A DNA stretch of 49,776 nucleotides from Firmicutes bacterium UBA6132 (GCA_002435835.1 DIVM01000285.1:1-49776); one strand, 5' to 3'. Shown: positions 18,058-27,866, counted from the first letter of the stretch. A program made the numbers and translations. Notes: a model not told the origin generated them from the sequence alone.

Positions 18058-18096
18058 GTTGTAGATATACAGTTATATCTACAACCATTTTTTTTT
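18058..18096. terminator. Bidirectional terminator between DUF4241 gene and corA
   Basis: GTTGTAGATATA (18058-18069) pairs with TATATCTACAAC (18074-18085) around CAGT. Ts follow at 18088-18096 on the plus strand, and an A run upstream gives Us on the minus strand. The corA stop codon (18079-18081) is inside one arm of the stem. Confidence 0.85.
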
Positions 18097-19011
18097 CTTA
18101 AAAAGAAAAAAGCCAAAAGCTACAACAGAGATACTCAAGCAAATAACAAATATATAACCATATTTCCAAGTTATTTCAGGCATATTTACAAAGTTCATGC
18201 CGTACCAACCTACTATTAATGATAGCGGATAAAATATAGCTGTTAAAACTGTAAAAATTTTCATTGTATTATTAGTGTTTATTTCTATTTGTGCTTGGTA
18301 AGATTCTCGTACCTGTGTTGTATAATCGCTTAAATTTTTCACTTTATTGTTTAAACGCTCAATTCTATTAAATATTATTTTAAAATAAGCAATTGAATTT
18401 TGATTTAACATTTCATTTTCGTTTTCATATAAATCTTCTATTACATCTAAAAGTGGCTCATATTGTTTTTTTAAGAAAAGAATCTTTTTTTTCAGAGAAA
18501 CAATATCTGTAATATAATCTTTTGTTTTACCTTCTATAACGTCCTCTTCAACTTCAAAAATTTCATTTTCAAGGTTTGATAAGAGGTCATAATCTTTTAT
18601 AGTCATTTTATCAAATAAAAGATATAAAATTTTATCTAAACTTATATTTAATGTTCCTTTTTCTGATACTGCTAAAAGTATATTATCTATTATTTCTAAA
18701 TCATATTTGCTTACGAAAATAAGAGAGTTCTTTGTTAAATAAAAATCTAATTCATAGCTTTTGAAAAAATTTTTTATTTCTATAATATTTATTATGCCAA
18801 AACTGTAATTATCATAAGCATCAAGTTTTGGTGTATCATCATCATTTCTCACACAGTCATATACGGTTTGATAACTAAAATTAAAATAATCTATATTTTC
18901 TTCAAGTTCATCAGTATTTATTATGAGCCAAAATTGTTTATCAGTACTATGAATGAAATCTTTAAAACTACATTCAACTAAATTTTCTTTTTTAAGTTCA
19001 TATACTTTCAA
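18079..19011 (-). CDS. corA: CorA family magnesium/divalent cation transporter
   Basis: A 310-residue protein: a large cytosolic N-terminal domain with a long helical stalk, then two C-terminal helices and the pore signature GMN in WYGMNFVNMPE, near residue 279. It ends in a Lys-rich tail. It mediates passive Mg2+ uptake as a pentamer in characterised homologues. The start is TTG 19011 with an AAGAGGTG site. It stands alone on the minus strand, convergent with the DUF4241 gene. Confidence 0.92.
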   Translation of the reverse strand: MKVYELKKENLVECSFKDFIHSTDKQFWLIINTDELEENIDYFNFSYQTVYDCVRNDDDTPKLDAYDNYSFGIINIIEIKNFFKSYELDFYLTKNSLIFVSKYDLEIIDNILLAVSEKGTLNISLDKILYLLFDKMTIKDYDLLSNLENEIFEVEEDVIEGKTKDYITDIVSLKKKILFLKKQYEPLLDVIEDLYENENEMLNQNSIAYFKIIFNRIERLNNKVKNLSDYTTQVRESYQAQIEINTNNTMKIFTVLTAIFYPLSLIVGWYGMNFVNMPEITWKYGYIFVICLSISVVAFGFFLFKKKKWL

Positions 19012-19163
19012 CGCAACACCTCTTAATTATAAATTTATCTCATTTTAACTTAGATTTTATTATATGTACATATTATATTTTATTTTACCCTATAATTAAT
19101 AAAAAATTTAGGTTTCTATGTTTTAATGTATGTGTATTAATTTGAAAAATATTTAATACAAAC

Positions 19164-19192
19164 TTGAAAAATATATAAATAGATGTTAGAAT
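19164..19192 (+). promoter_or_regulatory. Promoter of the cell-shape/sporulation block
   Basis: TTGAAA at 19164-19169, a 17-base spacer and TAGAAT at 19187-19192, about 25 bases before the first gene of the block. Confidence 0.55.
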
Positions 19193-19221
19193 AATTAAAT
19201 CATAAAAAGACAAGGTGCATG

Positions 19222-19623
19222 ATGAGAAAAAAAATAAATAAATATGATATAGCTTTAATTGCCTTTATTGTAATCGTAAATTGTTTTTTACTATATTATT
19301 TTAAACAAAATTTAACAAAACCTAAAGAAAGTATTGCTCAAATTTATTCTGAAGATGAATTAATTGGGGAATATAAATTAAAAACAGGTTACGAAAATGA
19401 ATTTGAAGTAAAAACAAAAGACGGTAAGGGCTACAATTTTATTAAAATTAAAAATAATGAAATTTGGGTTGAAGATGCAAATTGTCCAGATTTAAATTGT
19501 AAGCACCAAGGGGAAATAAGTTCTACAGGTCAAGTTGTAGTATGCCTTCCTAATAAAATGATAATTAAAATTAAAGCAAACAACAGTGATGATAATGATG
19601 ATATTGATTTTTACGCTCAGTAA
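19222..19623 (+). CDS. Membrane-anchored NusG domain II protein
   Basis: A 133-residue protein with one N-terminal membrane helix (about 9-27) and an outer NusG-II-like beta domain. The conserved end reads CPDLNCKHQGEIS, then VVVCLPNKM. Such proteins commonly lie next to Gx (heptaprenyl diphosphate synthase component I) transporters, as here; their role is unknown. ATG 19222 is preferred over ATG 19219 for spacing from the AAGGTG site, but the first cannot be excluded. It heads the block that runs to spoIVFB. Confidence 0.85.
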   Translation: MRKKINKYDIALIAFIVIVNCFLLYYFKQNLTKPKESIAQIYSEDELIGEYKLKTGYENEFEVKTKDGKGYNFIKIKNNEIWVEDANCPDLNCKHQGEISSTGQVVVCLPNKMIIKIKANNSDDNDDIDFYAQ

Positions 19624-19646
19624 ATACATAAAAAGCGAGAATTAAC

Positions 19647-20165
19647 ATGACAAAAATACAAAGATATTTATTTTTATCCCTATTAACTGCAGGGGCAATG
19701 GTTTTAAGTATTATAGAAGGAATGATACCACTTCCTTATATAGCGCCTGGAGCAAAACTTGGATTGTCGAATATTGTAACAATGACTGTTTTAGTTTTAT
19801 TTGGTTTTAAAGATACATTAACAGTTGTAATATTAAGATGCATTCTTCTCATGATGGTTGCCACAAATCCAATAAGTTTTATTTATTCTATTGTTAGCGG
19901 AATTTTTAGTGCTGTTGTAATGAGCGTTGGAATTAAATATTTTAAGAAGTTAAGCTTAATTGGTGTAAGTGTGCTTGGAGCTATGGCTCACAATGCGTCC
20001 CAAGTAACAGTTGCTGCAATTATGTTTGAAACACTTGGTATATATTATTATTTACCTGTTTTATCCTTAGTAAGCATTTTTACAGGATGTTTTGTAGGAT
20101 ATACATCTATTTATGTAACCGACAATTTGAAAAAGAATTTTGTAAATACAAGGAGGTCGGATTAA
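19647..20165 (+). CDS. Gx transporter family protein (HepT component I / ECF-S-like)
   Basis: A 172-residue integral membrane protein with five or six helices. The signature PYIAPGAKLGLSNIV near residue 30 defines the family annotated as heptaprenyl diphosphate synthase component I, or Gx transporter. The fold resembles ECF-type substrate-binding subunits, so transport is more likely than enzymatic activity. It forms a pair with the NusG-II protein upstream and precedes the DUF4321 gene by 4 bases. Confidence 0.88.
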   Translation: MTKIQRYLFLSLLTAGAMVLSIIEGMIPLPYIAPGAKLGLSNIVTMTVLVLFGFKDTLTVVILRCILLMMVATNPISFIYSIVSGIFSAVVMSVGIKYFKKLSLIGVSVLGAMAHNASQVTVAAIMFETLGIYYYLPVLSLVSIFTGCFVGYTSIYVTDNLKKNFVNTRRSD

Positions 20166-20169
20166 TTAA

Positions 20170-20409
20170 ATGAAAAAGGGGAATTTTTATTTAATATTGC
20201 TTATTTTAACTTGTTCTATAATTGGTACAATCCTTGGCAATGCATTTTCAGGAGTTTTGCCAATACTTAGTACTGGAGAAAAAATTGGATTCGGTCCTTC
20301 TACATTGGATTTGAGTTTAATGTCCGTAACTTTTGGATTTCAAGCAAATTTAACAGTTGCAGGAATAATTGGTATAATAATAGCAATAATAGCTTATAAT
20401 AAGCTGTAA
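20170..20409 (+). CDS. DUF4321 small membrane protein
   Basis: A 79-residue protein with two membrane helices (about 5-25 and 58-77) separated by a loop containing GEKIGFGPSTLDLSLMSVTFG, the DUF4321 pattern. The family is found mostly just upstream of maf in clostridia, as here. The function is unknown. The ribosome site AAGGAGG lies inside the end of the preceding gene, so the two are coupled. Confidence 0.82.
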   Translation: MKKGNFYLILLILTCSIIGTILGNAFSGVLPILSTGEKIGFGPSTLDLSLMSVTFGFQANLTVAGIIGIIIAIIAYNKL

Positions 20410-20426
20410 ATTTAAAGGAAAAATAT

Positions 20427-21014
20427 ATGAAAAAAATTATTTTAGCATCAAAATCTCCAAGAAGAATTGAGATGCTTAGTATCTATTTAGAAAATATTAG
20501 AATTATATCAGCTGATATAGAAGAAAAAGTAAATCAAGATGATGAACCTCAAACAACAACAATGAAAATTGCCTTTGAAAAAGCATCAGCAGTATATGAT
20601 ATATTAAAAGAACAAAATGAAGATGGAATTATCGTTTCTGCAGATACAATTGTTTATCTCGATTATGTAATGGGAAAACCTGTTAGCTATGAAGATGGTT
20701 TTAATACTTTAAAACATTTATCAGGTAAAACTCATAAAGTTTTTACAGGTCTTTGTATTTGGGATATTCAGTCCAATATTAAAATCGTTGATTATGAGGA
20801 AACTTTAGTTACATTTAATGATTTAACAGATGATGATATTAGAAATTACCTTAATACTAAAGAATACGAGGATAAAGCTGGAAGTTATGGAATACAGGGT
20901 TATGGAGAACTCTTAGTAAAAAAAATTGACGGCTGTTACAACAATGTAGTAGGCTTACCATTAAACAAACTAAATATTTTGCTTAAAAAACATTTTTCAC
21001 AAGGTTTACTGTAG
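20427..21014 (+). CDS. maf: Maf-like nucleoside triphosphate pyrophosphatase
   Basis: A 195-residue protein of the Maf/Ham1 fold, with the opening ILASKSPRRIEML and the catalytic-region motifs SADTIVYLD and KAGSYGIQGYG. Maf proteins hydrolyse dTTP, UTP or modified nucleotides and affect septum formation in Bacillus. Its position ahead of radC-mreBCD is the same as in B. subtilis. Confidence 0.95.
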   Translation: MKKIILASKSPRRIEMLSIYLENIRIISADIEEKVNQDDEPQTTTMKIAFEKASAVYDILKEQNEDGIIVSADTIVYLDYVMGKPVSYEDGFNTLKHLSGKTHKVFTGLCIWDIQSNIKIVDYEETLVTFNDLTDDDIRNYLNTKEYEDKAGSYGIQGYGELLVKKIDGCYNNVVGLPLNKLNILLKKHFSQGLL

Positions 21015-21043
21015 TACATAAAAAATTGCATATGGGAGGAAAA

Positions 21044-21736
21044 ATGGACAATAATAATTATACCATTAAATCAATACCTTTGGATGAAAGACCACAGGAA
21101 AAATTATTTAAATTTGGTGCAAATTCATTGTCTAACTCAGAATTAATAGCAATAATAATAAGGACAGGAAACAAAGAAGAAAATGCAATAAAACTTGCTC
21201 AAAATATTTTAAATGAAGATGGAAAAGGACTAAAGAATATTGCAGAAGGTACACTTCAAAAATATATTCAAAATTATAAAGGAATAAGTGTAGTTAAAGC
21301 AGCACAGCTTTTAGCAGTTGCTGAGTTAAGTAAAAGAATAAGTGCATTTAAAAATGATAAAATAAAAATATCATCCCCTAATGATGCAGCAGTTGTTATG
21401 ATGGAGGAAATGCGTTATTATAAAAAGGAATATTTTAAAATAATACTCCTTGATACAAAAAATAATATTATTAAAGTAGCTGAAATATCCGTTGGGAGCT
21501 TAAACAGTTCCATTGTTCATCCGCGGGAAGTATTTAAAGAAGCTATATCAAATGCTTCTTCATCTATAATTTTAATACATAATCATCCAAGCGGAGAATC
21601 AGAGCCAAGCCATGAAGACATTATTCTTACTAATAGATTAGTAGAATGTGGGAAAATATTAGGCATAAATGTAATTGATCATTTAATTATTGGTGATGGG
21701 AGTTTTTTTAGCTTCAAAGAAGAAGGTTTAATATAA
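21044..21736 (+). CDS. radC: RadC (JAB/MPN domain) protein
   Basis: A 230-residue protein with an N-terminal helix-hairpin-helix region and a C-terminal MPN metalloprotease-like domain with the metal motif HNHPSGESEPSHED. A DNA-repair role was proposed historically but is not well supported. ATG 21044 follows GGGAGG; the upstream ATG at 21032 overlaps that site and is rejected. Confidence 0.93.
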   Translation: MDNNNYTIKSIPLDERPQEKLFKFGANSLSNSELIAIIIRTGNKEENAIKLAQNILNEDGKGLKNIAEGTLQKYIQNYKGISVVKAAQLLAVAELSKRISAFKNDKIKISSPNDAAVVMMEEMRYYKKEYFKIILLDTKNNIIKVAEISVGSLNSSIVHPREVFKEAISNASSSIILIHNHPSGESEPSHEDIILTNRLVECGKILGINVIDHLIIGDGSFFSFKEEGLI

Positions 21737-21794
21737 ATTAAACTACAAATAATATTATAAAATAATTAAAGTAGGATACTGAAAGGAATATAAA

Positions 21795-22952
21795 ATGGGA
21801 TTTTTTGATTTTTTCACACAGAAAATAGGAATAGATTTAGGTACATCAAACACATTAGTTTATGTAAATGGAAAAGGAATAATAGTAAATGAACCATCAG
21901 TAGTAGCAATAAAAGTCGTTTCAAATCAAGTTTGTGCAGTTGGAAATGATGCTAAAGCAATGCTTGACAGAACTCCAAACACAATAAACGCCATCAGACC
22001 ATTGCAAAATGGTGTTATAGCAGATTTTGAAATAACACGTGCTATGATTAAATATTTTATTACTCAAGCTTTAAACAATAAGAGATTTACAAAATCAAAT
22101 GTTGTAATTTGTGTACCTGTAGGAGTTACATCAATTGAAAAAAGAGCAGTTGAAGAAGTTGCAATAGATGCTGGAGCAAGAAAAGTTAAGCTTGTTGAAG
22201 AACCAATGGCAGCAGCAATAGGTGCAGGACTACCTGTAGACCAAGCAATAGGTAATTTAATTATAGATATTGGTGGAGGAACAACTGAAATTGCTGTAGT
22301 ATCACTTGGCGGTATTGTAGTAAGCGAATCATTAAGAGTTGCAGGTGATGATATGGATTCGAGCATTAAAGAATTCATTAAAACAAAATATAAAATGGAT
22401 ATTGGATTAGTTACTGCTGAAAACATTAAAAAAGTTTTAGGTAATGCTAGTGACGGTTATTACACTAATTATAAAAATACAGATAAAAAAGATAATAATG
22501 AAAATGATAAAGTTAATTTAGATAACAATGAAATAGAAAAAGAAAGTAAAAATAAAAATATTAAAGCAGATAAATCTGAAAAGGAAGATAATGTATCTAC
22601 TACAACCAGAAATTCAGATGAAAAAAATTCTTCTAAAGAAATGAAAATTAGAGGAAGAGATATAGTTACTGGATTACCTTTAAGTATGACTATAACAAGC
22701 GATGAAATAAGAGAAGCTATAATTGAAACTATCAATAATATAGTAAGTGCTATTAAAAGAGTTTTAGAAAAAACTCCACCAGAACTTGCAGCAGATTTAT
22801 TTACTAATGGAATATATTTAACAGGTGGTGGCGCTTTATTAAAAGGTTTGGATTTATATATTGAAAAAGAAACAGGATTAAAAGTACGAATAGCTGAAAA
22901 TCCTTTAGAATGTGTTGCACTTGGTGCAGGCAAAATTTGTGAAAGTCTTTAA
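21795..22952 (+). CDS. mreB: Rod-shape actin homologue MreB with a charged insertion
   Basis: A 385-residue actin-like protein that guides lateral wall synthesis. Phosphate-binding and nucleotide motifs are intact: GIDLGTSNTLVY, IIDIGGGTTEIAVVS, and LTGGGALLKGLD near the C-terminus. MreB is usually about 335-345 residues. The extra length is a Lys/Asn/Asp/Glu-rich stretch at residues 216-282, before MKIRGRD, where the family has about ten residues. The reading frame is unbroken and the residues on both sides are conserved. It is the first gene of mreBCD, following radC by 58 bases. Confidence 0.95.
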   Translation: MGFFDFFTQKIGIDLGTSNTLVYVNGKGIIVNEPSVVAIKVVSNQVCAVGNDAKAMLDRTPNTINAIRPLQNGVIADFEITRAMIKYFITQALNNKRFTKSNVVICVPVGVTSIEKRAVEEVAIDAGARKVKLVEEPMAAAIGAGLPVDQAIGNLIIDIGGGTTEIAVVSLGGIVVSESLRVAGDDMDSSIKEFIKTKYKMDIGLVTAENIKKVLGNASDGYYTNYKNTDKKDNNENDKVNLDNNEIEKESKNKNIKADKSEKEDNVSTTTRNSDEKNSSKEMKIRGRDIVTGLPLSMTITSDEIREAIIETINNIVSAIKRVLEKTPPELAADLFTNGIYLTGGGALLKGLDLYIEKETGLKVRIAENPLECVALGAGKICESL

Positions 22953-22964
22953 AATGGAGTAAAA

Positions 22965-23804
22965 ATGAATTTTATAAAAAAATATTTAAATAAAATTTTA
23001 TTTTTCTTTTGTATATTTATTTTAATAATTTTGATTGGACTGTCATCAGTTGGCAAAGTCGATAATAAAAACAGCGGATTTTTTGGAAATCTTATTTCAG
23101 GTTTCCAAAAGGTCTCTTTTAACATAGGACAAACTTTGACAAGTTCTTTTTATTCAGTTCAAGATATTGTTAAAATGAAGGAAGAAAATATTTTATTAAC
23201 GGATACTGTTTATGAATTACAAGAACAAGTAAGGATACTAGAAAATATAGTCAGTAAATCTGAAGCTCTTGAATTAGAATATAAAATGAAATCTAATTTA
23301 AAATATGATTATGTTATAGGGCAAGTTGTTGCGTTAGATGGATCTAATTGGTTTAGCAGATTTACTATTGATAAAGGTAGTCAGGACGGAATTAAAGAAA
23401 ATGACATAGTAATACAGGCAGTTGAAACAGCTGATGGAATGGTTCAAACTGGATTAGTAGGTATTGTTTCTGAAACTGGTTCAAATTGGGCTAATATTGT
23501 AACAATTCTTGATGAAAACTGTAAATTAAGCTTTAGAGATATTGATTCTGATGAAAGTGGAATATTACAAGGAAGTATGGATGGAATTGTAACAGGATAC
23601 TTTTTTAATTCAAAAGCTGAATCAAAACAAGATGATTCAATTGTCACATCCGGTATAGGTGAAATATATTTACCTGATTTATATATTGGAAAAGTAAAGG
23701 AAGTTGTTAAAACAACGGATGCTTCAACTCAAAAAATTGTTGTAGATCCAGCTGTAGATTTTACAAAACTTCATAAAATTTTTGTTTTAAAAATAAATAG
23801 ATAA
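22965..23804 (+). CDS. mreC: Rod-shape protein MreC
   Basis: A 279-residue protein with one N-terminal membrane helix (about 9-28), a coiled coil (about 65-95) and a beta-rich outer domain with the family pattern NWFSRFTIDKGSQDGI and GLVGIVSE. It links MreB to the wall synthesis enzymes. It lies 12 bases after mreB. Confidence 0.93.
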   Translation: MNFIKKYLNKILFFFCIFILIILIGLSSVGKVDNKNSGFFGNLISGFQKVSFNIGQTLTSSFYSVQDIVKMKEENILLTDTVYELQEQVRILENIVSKSEALELEYKMKSNLKYDYVIGQVVALDGSNWFSRFTIDKGSQDGIKENDIVIQAVETADGMVQTGLVGIVSETGSNWANIVTILDENCKLSFRDIDSDESGILQGSMDGIVTGYFFNSKAESKQDDSIVTSGIGEIYLPDLYIGKVKEVVKTTDASTQKIVVDPAVDFTKLHKIFVLKINR

Positions 23805-23832
23805 TAAGTGTTACGAAAGGAATAGTAGTTAA

Positions 23833-24324
23833 ATGAAAAAAATTTGGTTAATGGCTGCTATTATTTTAATAAATTTTATATTGCAAACTTCTTTAAACTC
23901 ATTTATAGATATATTCGGAGTCATTCCGAATATTTCTTTGATTTTAGTAGTTATATTTTCTGTTATGACTAATGGCATCGTAGGCGGAATACTTGGAATT
24001 TTAACAGGTATCCTATATGATATAATGTTTTATGAAGTGTTTGGAGTAAATACATTAATATATTTTATAACAGGAGCCCTTGCAGGATATTTTAGTGAGG
24101 AAATTAATAAAGAAAATTATTCAATGTATTGCACAGTTGTTTTTATAGCAACTGTTGTAATGAATTTTTCCTTGTATGTAATATCATTTTTTCTAAAATA
24201 TAATATAGAAAGTGCATCAGTATTTTTTATGAAAAATATATTAGAAATACTTTTAAATACGGTGGTTACTATATTAATTATGAAGTTTATAGTAAATTTG
24301 TTTAATAAACTAAATATAAAATAA
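23833..24324 (+). CDS. mreD: Rod-shape protein MreD
   Basis: A 163-residue integral membrane protein with about five helices and the family segment VGGILGILTGILYDIMFYE. It follows mreC with a GAAAGGAA site and completes mreBCD. Confidence 0.9.
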   Translation: MKKIWLMAAIILINFILQTSLNSFIDIFGVIPNISLILVVIFSVMTNGIVGGILGILTGILYDIMFYEVFGVNTLIYFITGALAGYFSEEINKENYSMYCTVVFIATVVMNFSLYVISFFLKYNIESASVFFMKNILEILLNTVVTILIMKFIVNLFNKLNIK

Positions 24325-24356
24325 ATTTAAAATATACATTGGGATGAGGTAGAAGA

Positions 24357-27300
24357 TTGGGTTTTAAAAATTTCTTTAAAAATAGATATAATATAGTTTA
24401 TACAGTAATTATATTGCTTTTATGTGTTTTAGGTTTTAGAATGGCAGTATTAACTATTGTTCATGGACAGGAGTATAGAGAAGCAGCGGATGTAAAAAAA
24501 ATAAAAGATATACCTGTAAAAGCTTCAAGAGGAAAAATATATGATAGAAACGGTGAAGTGCTTGCTGATAATATGACAAGTTTTACTGTTCAAATGTATA
24601 CTGACCAAATTGAAAAAGAAGATTTTAATGAAGTTGCTCTTACGCTGTCAAAAATTCTTGATGAAAATGGTGAACGACCAATAGATGAATTTCCTATTGA
24701 AATAGATACATTTGAGTATATTAATGAACAAGTTGAAAAAACTCAAATAAAAGTACCTGATAATACTGACACTGCAAAAAATTCAAGCTCAGATACAGGT
24801 AGCTCTTATAAATCTGCTGAAGAAAAAGTTATTGAATTAGTGAAAAGCAATTTATATGGGTGGTTAAATTTTCAAACAGAGGTTTATGGAGATTCTTTTA
24901 ATCCTAAACTTAGAGTTTTAACAGCTATAAAACAGGATAAAGAAGATATTCCAGTTGATTTTGTAAACGGGCAATATGTTTTTAAAACAGTAACTTCAAA
25001 AGTAAATGAAAATGAAATAAAAAATCAAACAACGGATTCTACAGTGGCAAATAAAGTGGATGAAGAAAAAAAGGAAGAAACTGATCCTATTAAAAAATGG
25101 CTTGAAGCTCATGAACTTAATAAAAATTCAACTGCTGAAGGAGTTATAATAGAATTAATGTCTAAAGAAAATAAATATTTAAATAATTTATTTTCTAATT
25201 CAAAAATAAGACGTTTTTCTTATAATTATTTGACTAGTAAAAATTTGTTAAATAATTTGAAGTTAGTTGATTATTCGTTTGTTCAAGACGATGAATATAA
25301 AAATATTAAAAATGATTTAAATGTTAAATATGAAGAAATAAATGAAACAACAAATGCAAAAGACGATTTTGTATTTCTTACTATGAAATATTCAGTTGAT
25401 AATTTATTAAACACTATTTATGAATCAAATACTGAAAAAATTATTCCAGGTAAAATACTTGTTGATAGATTAAAGGAAATGTTTCCTGATTTACCTATTG
25501 AATTTAAGGAAAATGGGGAATTTGGTTCTTTTGAATATACAAATGATGAAGTTAAAAATAAATATTTAAATCAACTGCATTTAGAATCTAATACAAGTGC
25601 ATATGATTTTGTAAAAGAAATTTCAGTAAGAAACTATGATATTTTATATAATGTAATAACGGATGAGGGAGTTAAATATTATTCTCAGCTTGAACTCTTA
25701 AAATATGAGAATCCGAGTATTTCTATTTCTGAATGGGAGTATACTCCTATTAGAAACAAAAGAAACTGGATAATTAAAAATTTAAATTTAAAAAAAGATG
25801 ATAAAGTTGAAAATTATGAAGCTAAAGAAGTTTTTCAAAAAATAAGAGAAGAATTAAAAATAGATAGTAGTATAGATGATTATGATTTAAGAAATATGCT
25901 TGTTATAAAAGAAAGATACAGCAAAACAAGTTATCTTTCATACCATCCAATTGATGTGTGCTATGGCATCTCTGAGAAAACTGTTGCAATGATTTCTGAA
26001 AGATCACATGAAATGAATGGAATAAATGTGGAAATGGAACCACTTAGATATTATCCGAATTTTGATTCTGCAGCCCATATACTAGGATATTTAGGTAAAA
26101 TTTCGCAAGAATATGAAATAAATGAATATGTTGTTGAACAAAACTATAGCCCTGATGATATTATAGGAAAAACAGGAGTGGAAGAAAGATTTGAATTTTA
26201 CTTAAGAGGTACAAAAGGTAAGAAAACTGTTGAAGTAAACAATGTAGGAAAAACTATTCAATCAATTTCAAATGAGGCGCCCATACCTGGAAATGATTTG
26301 TATCTCACCATTGATTCTAAATTACAAAAAACAGCTGAAGAAGCTTTACAAAGAGGACTTGAACAAATTCAAGTTGGTGGTACTTTTGAAAGCGAATGGG
26401 GTAATTTCAAATATGCAGACACTTATAAAAATGCTAAATCAGGTGCGTTAGTTGCAATAGATATAAAAACTGGTGAAGTTTTAGCATTAGCAAATTTTCC
26501 ATCTTATGACTTGAACTTATTCTCAACAGGTATTTCTACAGAGGATTGGAACAGCTTAATGAATGATTCAAAAGACCCATTAGCACCAAGACCCCTTTAT
26601 AATATTGCAATGTTAACAGGAGTTCAGCCAGGAAGTACCTTTAAGATGGTAACAGCATTAGCAGCATTAGAAAAAGGTGTTGATCCTAATACAACAGTTT
26701 ATTGTGCTGGTACTGAAAAAGTTGGAGATCGTAATTTTAGCTGTTGGATTTACAACATGTTTGGTGGTGCACATGGATCACAAACAATGTATGAAGCAAT
26801 ACAAAATTCTTGCAATTTTTATTTTTATACAACTGTTTTAGGTGAAAATCTTGCAACAAATCAACAACATACAGTTAAAGTAGAACCTGAAGAAATAATA
26901 GATATGGCTAAAAAGTTAGGTTTAAATGATTATACAGGTATAGAAATTGGAATTCCTAAAGAATATTCAGGCGGAGTTCCAAGCATTGAAAGTAAAAAAT
27001 TAAATATTAGAGTTTATTTAAGATTATTTCTTGAATCAAATATAGAAAGATACTTACAAGATGGATATAAAATAGATGAAAGTATGAAAAATGAAATTGT
27101 TGAAGAAATAGTGAGCTGGATTGATAGAGAAACACCTATTACAAGGGGCGAAATTTATGAAAATTTAAAATCTTTAAAATTAAACCCTGATAAAACAAAT
27201 GAAAGCTCAGTTCCATTAGTTGATATTATAAAATACACATATGTAAACCAAGCAGCATGGAATGCAGGGGATAGTTTAAACATGAGTATAGGCCAAGGCG

Positions 27301-27833
27301 GAAACTCTTATTCTACAATACAAATGGCTAATTATATTGCAACAATTGCAAATGGTGGTTATAAAAACAATGTAAGTGTAGTAAAAGGTATAAAAACATA
27401 TGACGGTAAAAATACAGATTATTTTCCTTTAAGAAACTCAGAAAGAATTGAACTTAAAGACTACAACCATTTAGAAGAAGTTAAAAAAGGTATGCTTTTA
27501 GTGTCTGAAAATGACAGTGCGCTTCCTTATAAAAATTTCCCTGTTAAGGTTGGAAGTAAAACAGGTACAGCACAGAAAGAGGGTATTAATCCAGAAACAA
27601 AACAGCCATATGATGATTTTGCATGGTATGTTGCTTTTGCTCCGTATGATGATCCTCAAATTGCAGTTGCATGTGTATTATTTCAAGGTGGTTCAGGAAG
27701 ATATCCTACTCCTATTGTAAGGGAAGTAATAGGAGAATATTTAAAATTAAATAATTTATCAGGTACTACAACAAATAGTACTACTAATAACAATACAACT
27801 ACAAACAATACTACAAATAACAATGGACAGTAA
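24357..27833 (+). CDS. mrdA: Penicillin-binding protein 2 (elongasome transpeptidase), unusually long
   Basis: A 1158-residue class B PBP: an N-terminal membrane helix (about 12-33), a PBP-dimer domain opening with ASRGKIYDRNGEVLADN, and a transpeptidase domain with the nucleophile S760 in STFK, S818-C-N820, and KTG at 1068-1070. It crosslinks peptidoglycan during elongation. Typical PBP2 is 600-750 residues. The excess lies mostly between about 130 and 530 in the outer dimer region, plus a ~100-residue insertion in the transpeptidase domain before AAWNAGDSLNMSIGQG. The C-terminus is a Thr/Asn-only tail. TTG is the start, with a GATGAGGT site. Confidence 0.93.
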   Translation: MGFKNFFKNRYNIVYTVIILLLCVLGFRMAVLTIVHGQEYREAADVKKIKDIPVKASRGKIYDRNGEVLADNMTSFTVQMYTDQIEKEDFNEVALTLSKILDENGERPIDEFPIEIDTFEYINEQVEKTQIKVPDNTDTAKNSSSDTGSSYKSAEEKVIELVKSNLYGWLNFQTEVYGDSFNPKLRVLTAIKQDKEDIPVDFVNGQYVFKTVTSKVNENEIKNQTTDSTVANKVDEEKKEETDPIKKWLEAHELNKNSTAEGVIIELMSKENKYLNNLFSNSKIRRFSYNYLTSKNLLNNLKLVDYSFVQDDEYKNIKNDLNVKYEEINETTNAKDDFVFLTMKYSVDNLLNTIYESNTEKIIPGKILVDRLKEMFPDLPIEFKENGEFGSFEYTNDEVKNKYLNQLHLESNTSAYDFVKEISVRNYDILYNVITDEGVKYYSQLELLKYENPSISISEWEYTPIRNKRNWIIKNLNLKKDDKVENYEAKEVFQKIREELKIDSSIDDYDLRNMLVIKERYSKTSYLSYHPIDVCYGISEKTVAMISERSHEMNGINVEMEPLRYYPNFDSAAHILGYLGKISQEYEINEYVVEQNYSPDDIIGKTGVEERFEFYLRGTKGKKTVEVNNVGKTIQSISNEAPIPGNDLYLTIDSKLQKTAEEALQRGLEQIQVGGTFESEWGNFKYADTYKNAKSGALVAIDIKTGEVLALANFPSYDLNLFSTGISTEDWNSLMNDSKDPLAPRPLYNIAMLTGVQPGSTFKMVTALAALEKGVDPNTTVYCAGTEKVGDRNFSCWIYNMFGGAHGSQTMYEAIQNSCNFYFYTTVLGENLATNQQHTVKVEPEEIIDMAKKLGLNDYTGIEIGIPKEYSGGVPSIESKKLNIRVYLRLFLESNIERYLQDGYKIDESMKNEIVEEIVSWIDRETPITRGEIYENLKSLKLNPDKTNESSVPLVDIIKYTYVNQAAWNAGDSLNMSIGQGGNSYSTIQMANYIATIANGGYKNNVSVVKGIKTYDGKNTDYFPLRNSERIELKDYNHLEEVKKGMLLVSENDSALPYKNFPVKVGSKTGTAQKEGINPETKQPYDDFAWYVAFAPYDDPQIAVACVLFQGGSGRYPTPIVREVIGEYLKLNNLSGTTTNSTTNNNTTTNNTTNNNGQ

Positions 27834-27866
27834 AATTTTTATATAAAAAATTTTGGGGGAAAAATT

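Noticed and set aside
22469..22933. Long minus-strand ORFs across mreB, macA-like and rnf genes
   Set aside because: They are shadows of strongly conserved plus-strand genes, have no ribosome sites, and their composition follows the opposite strand.
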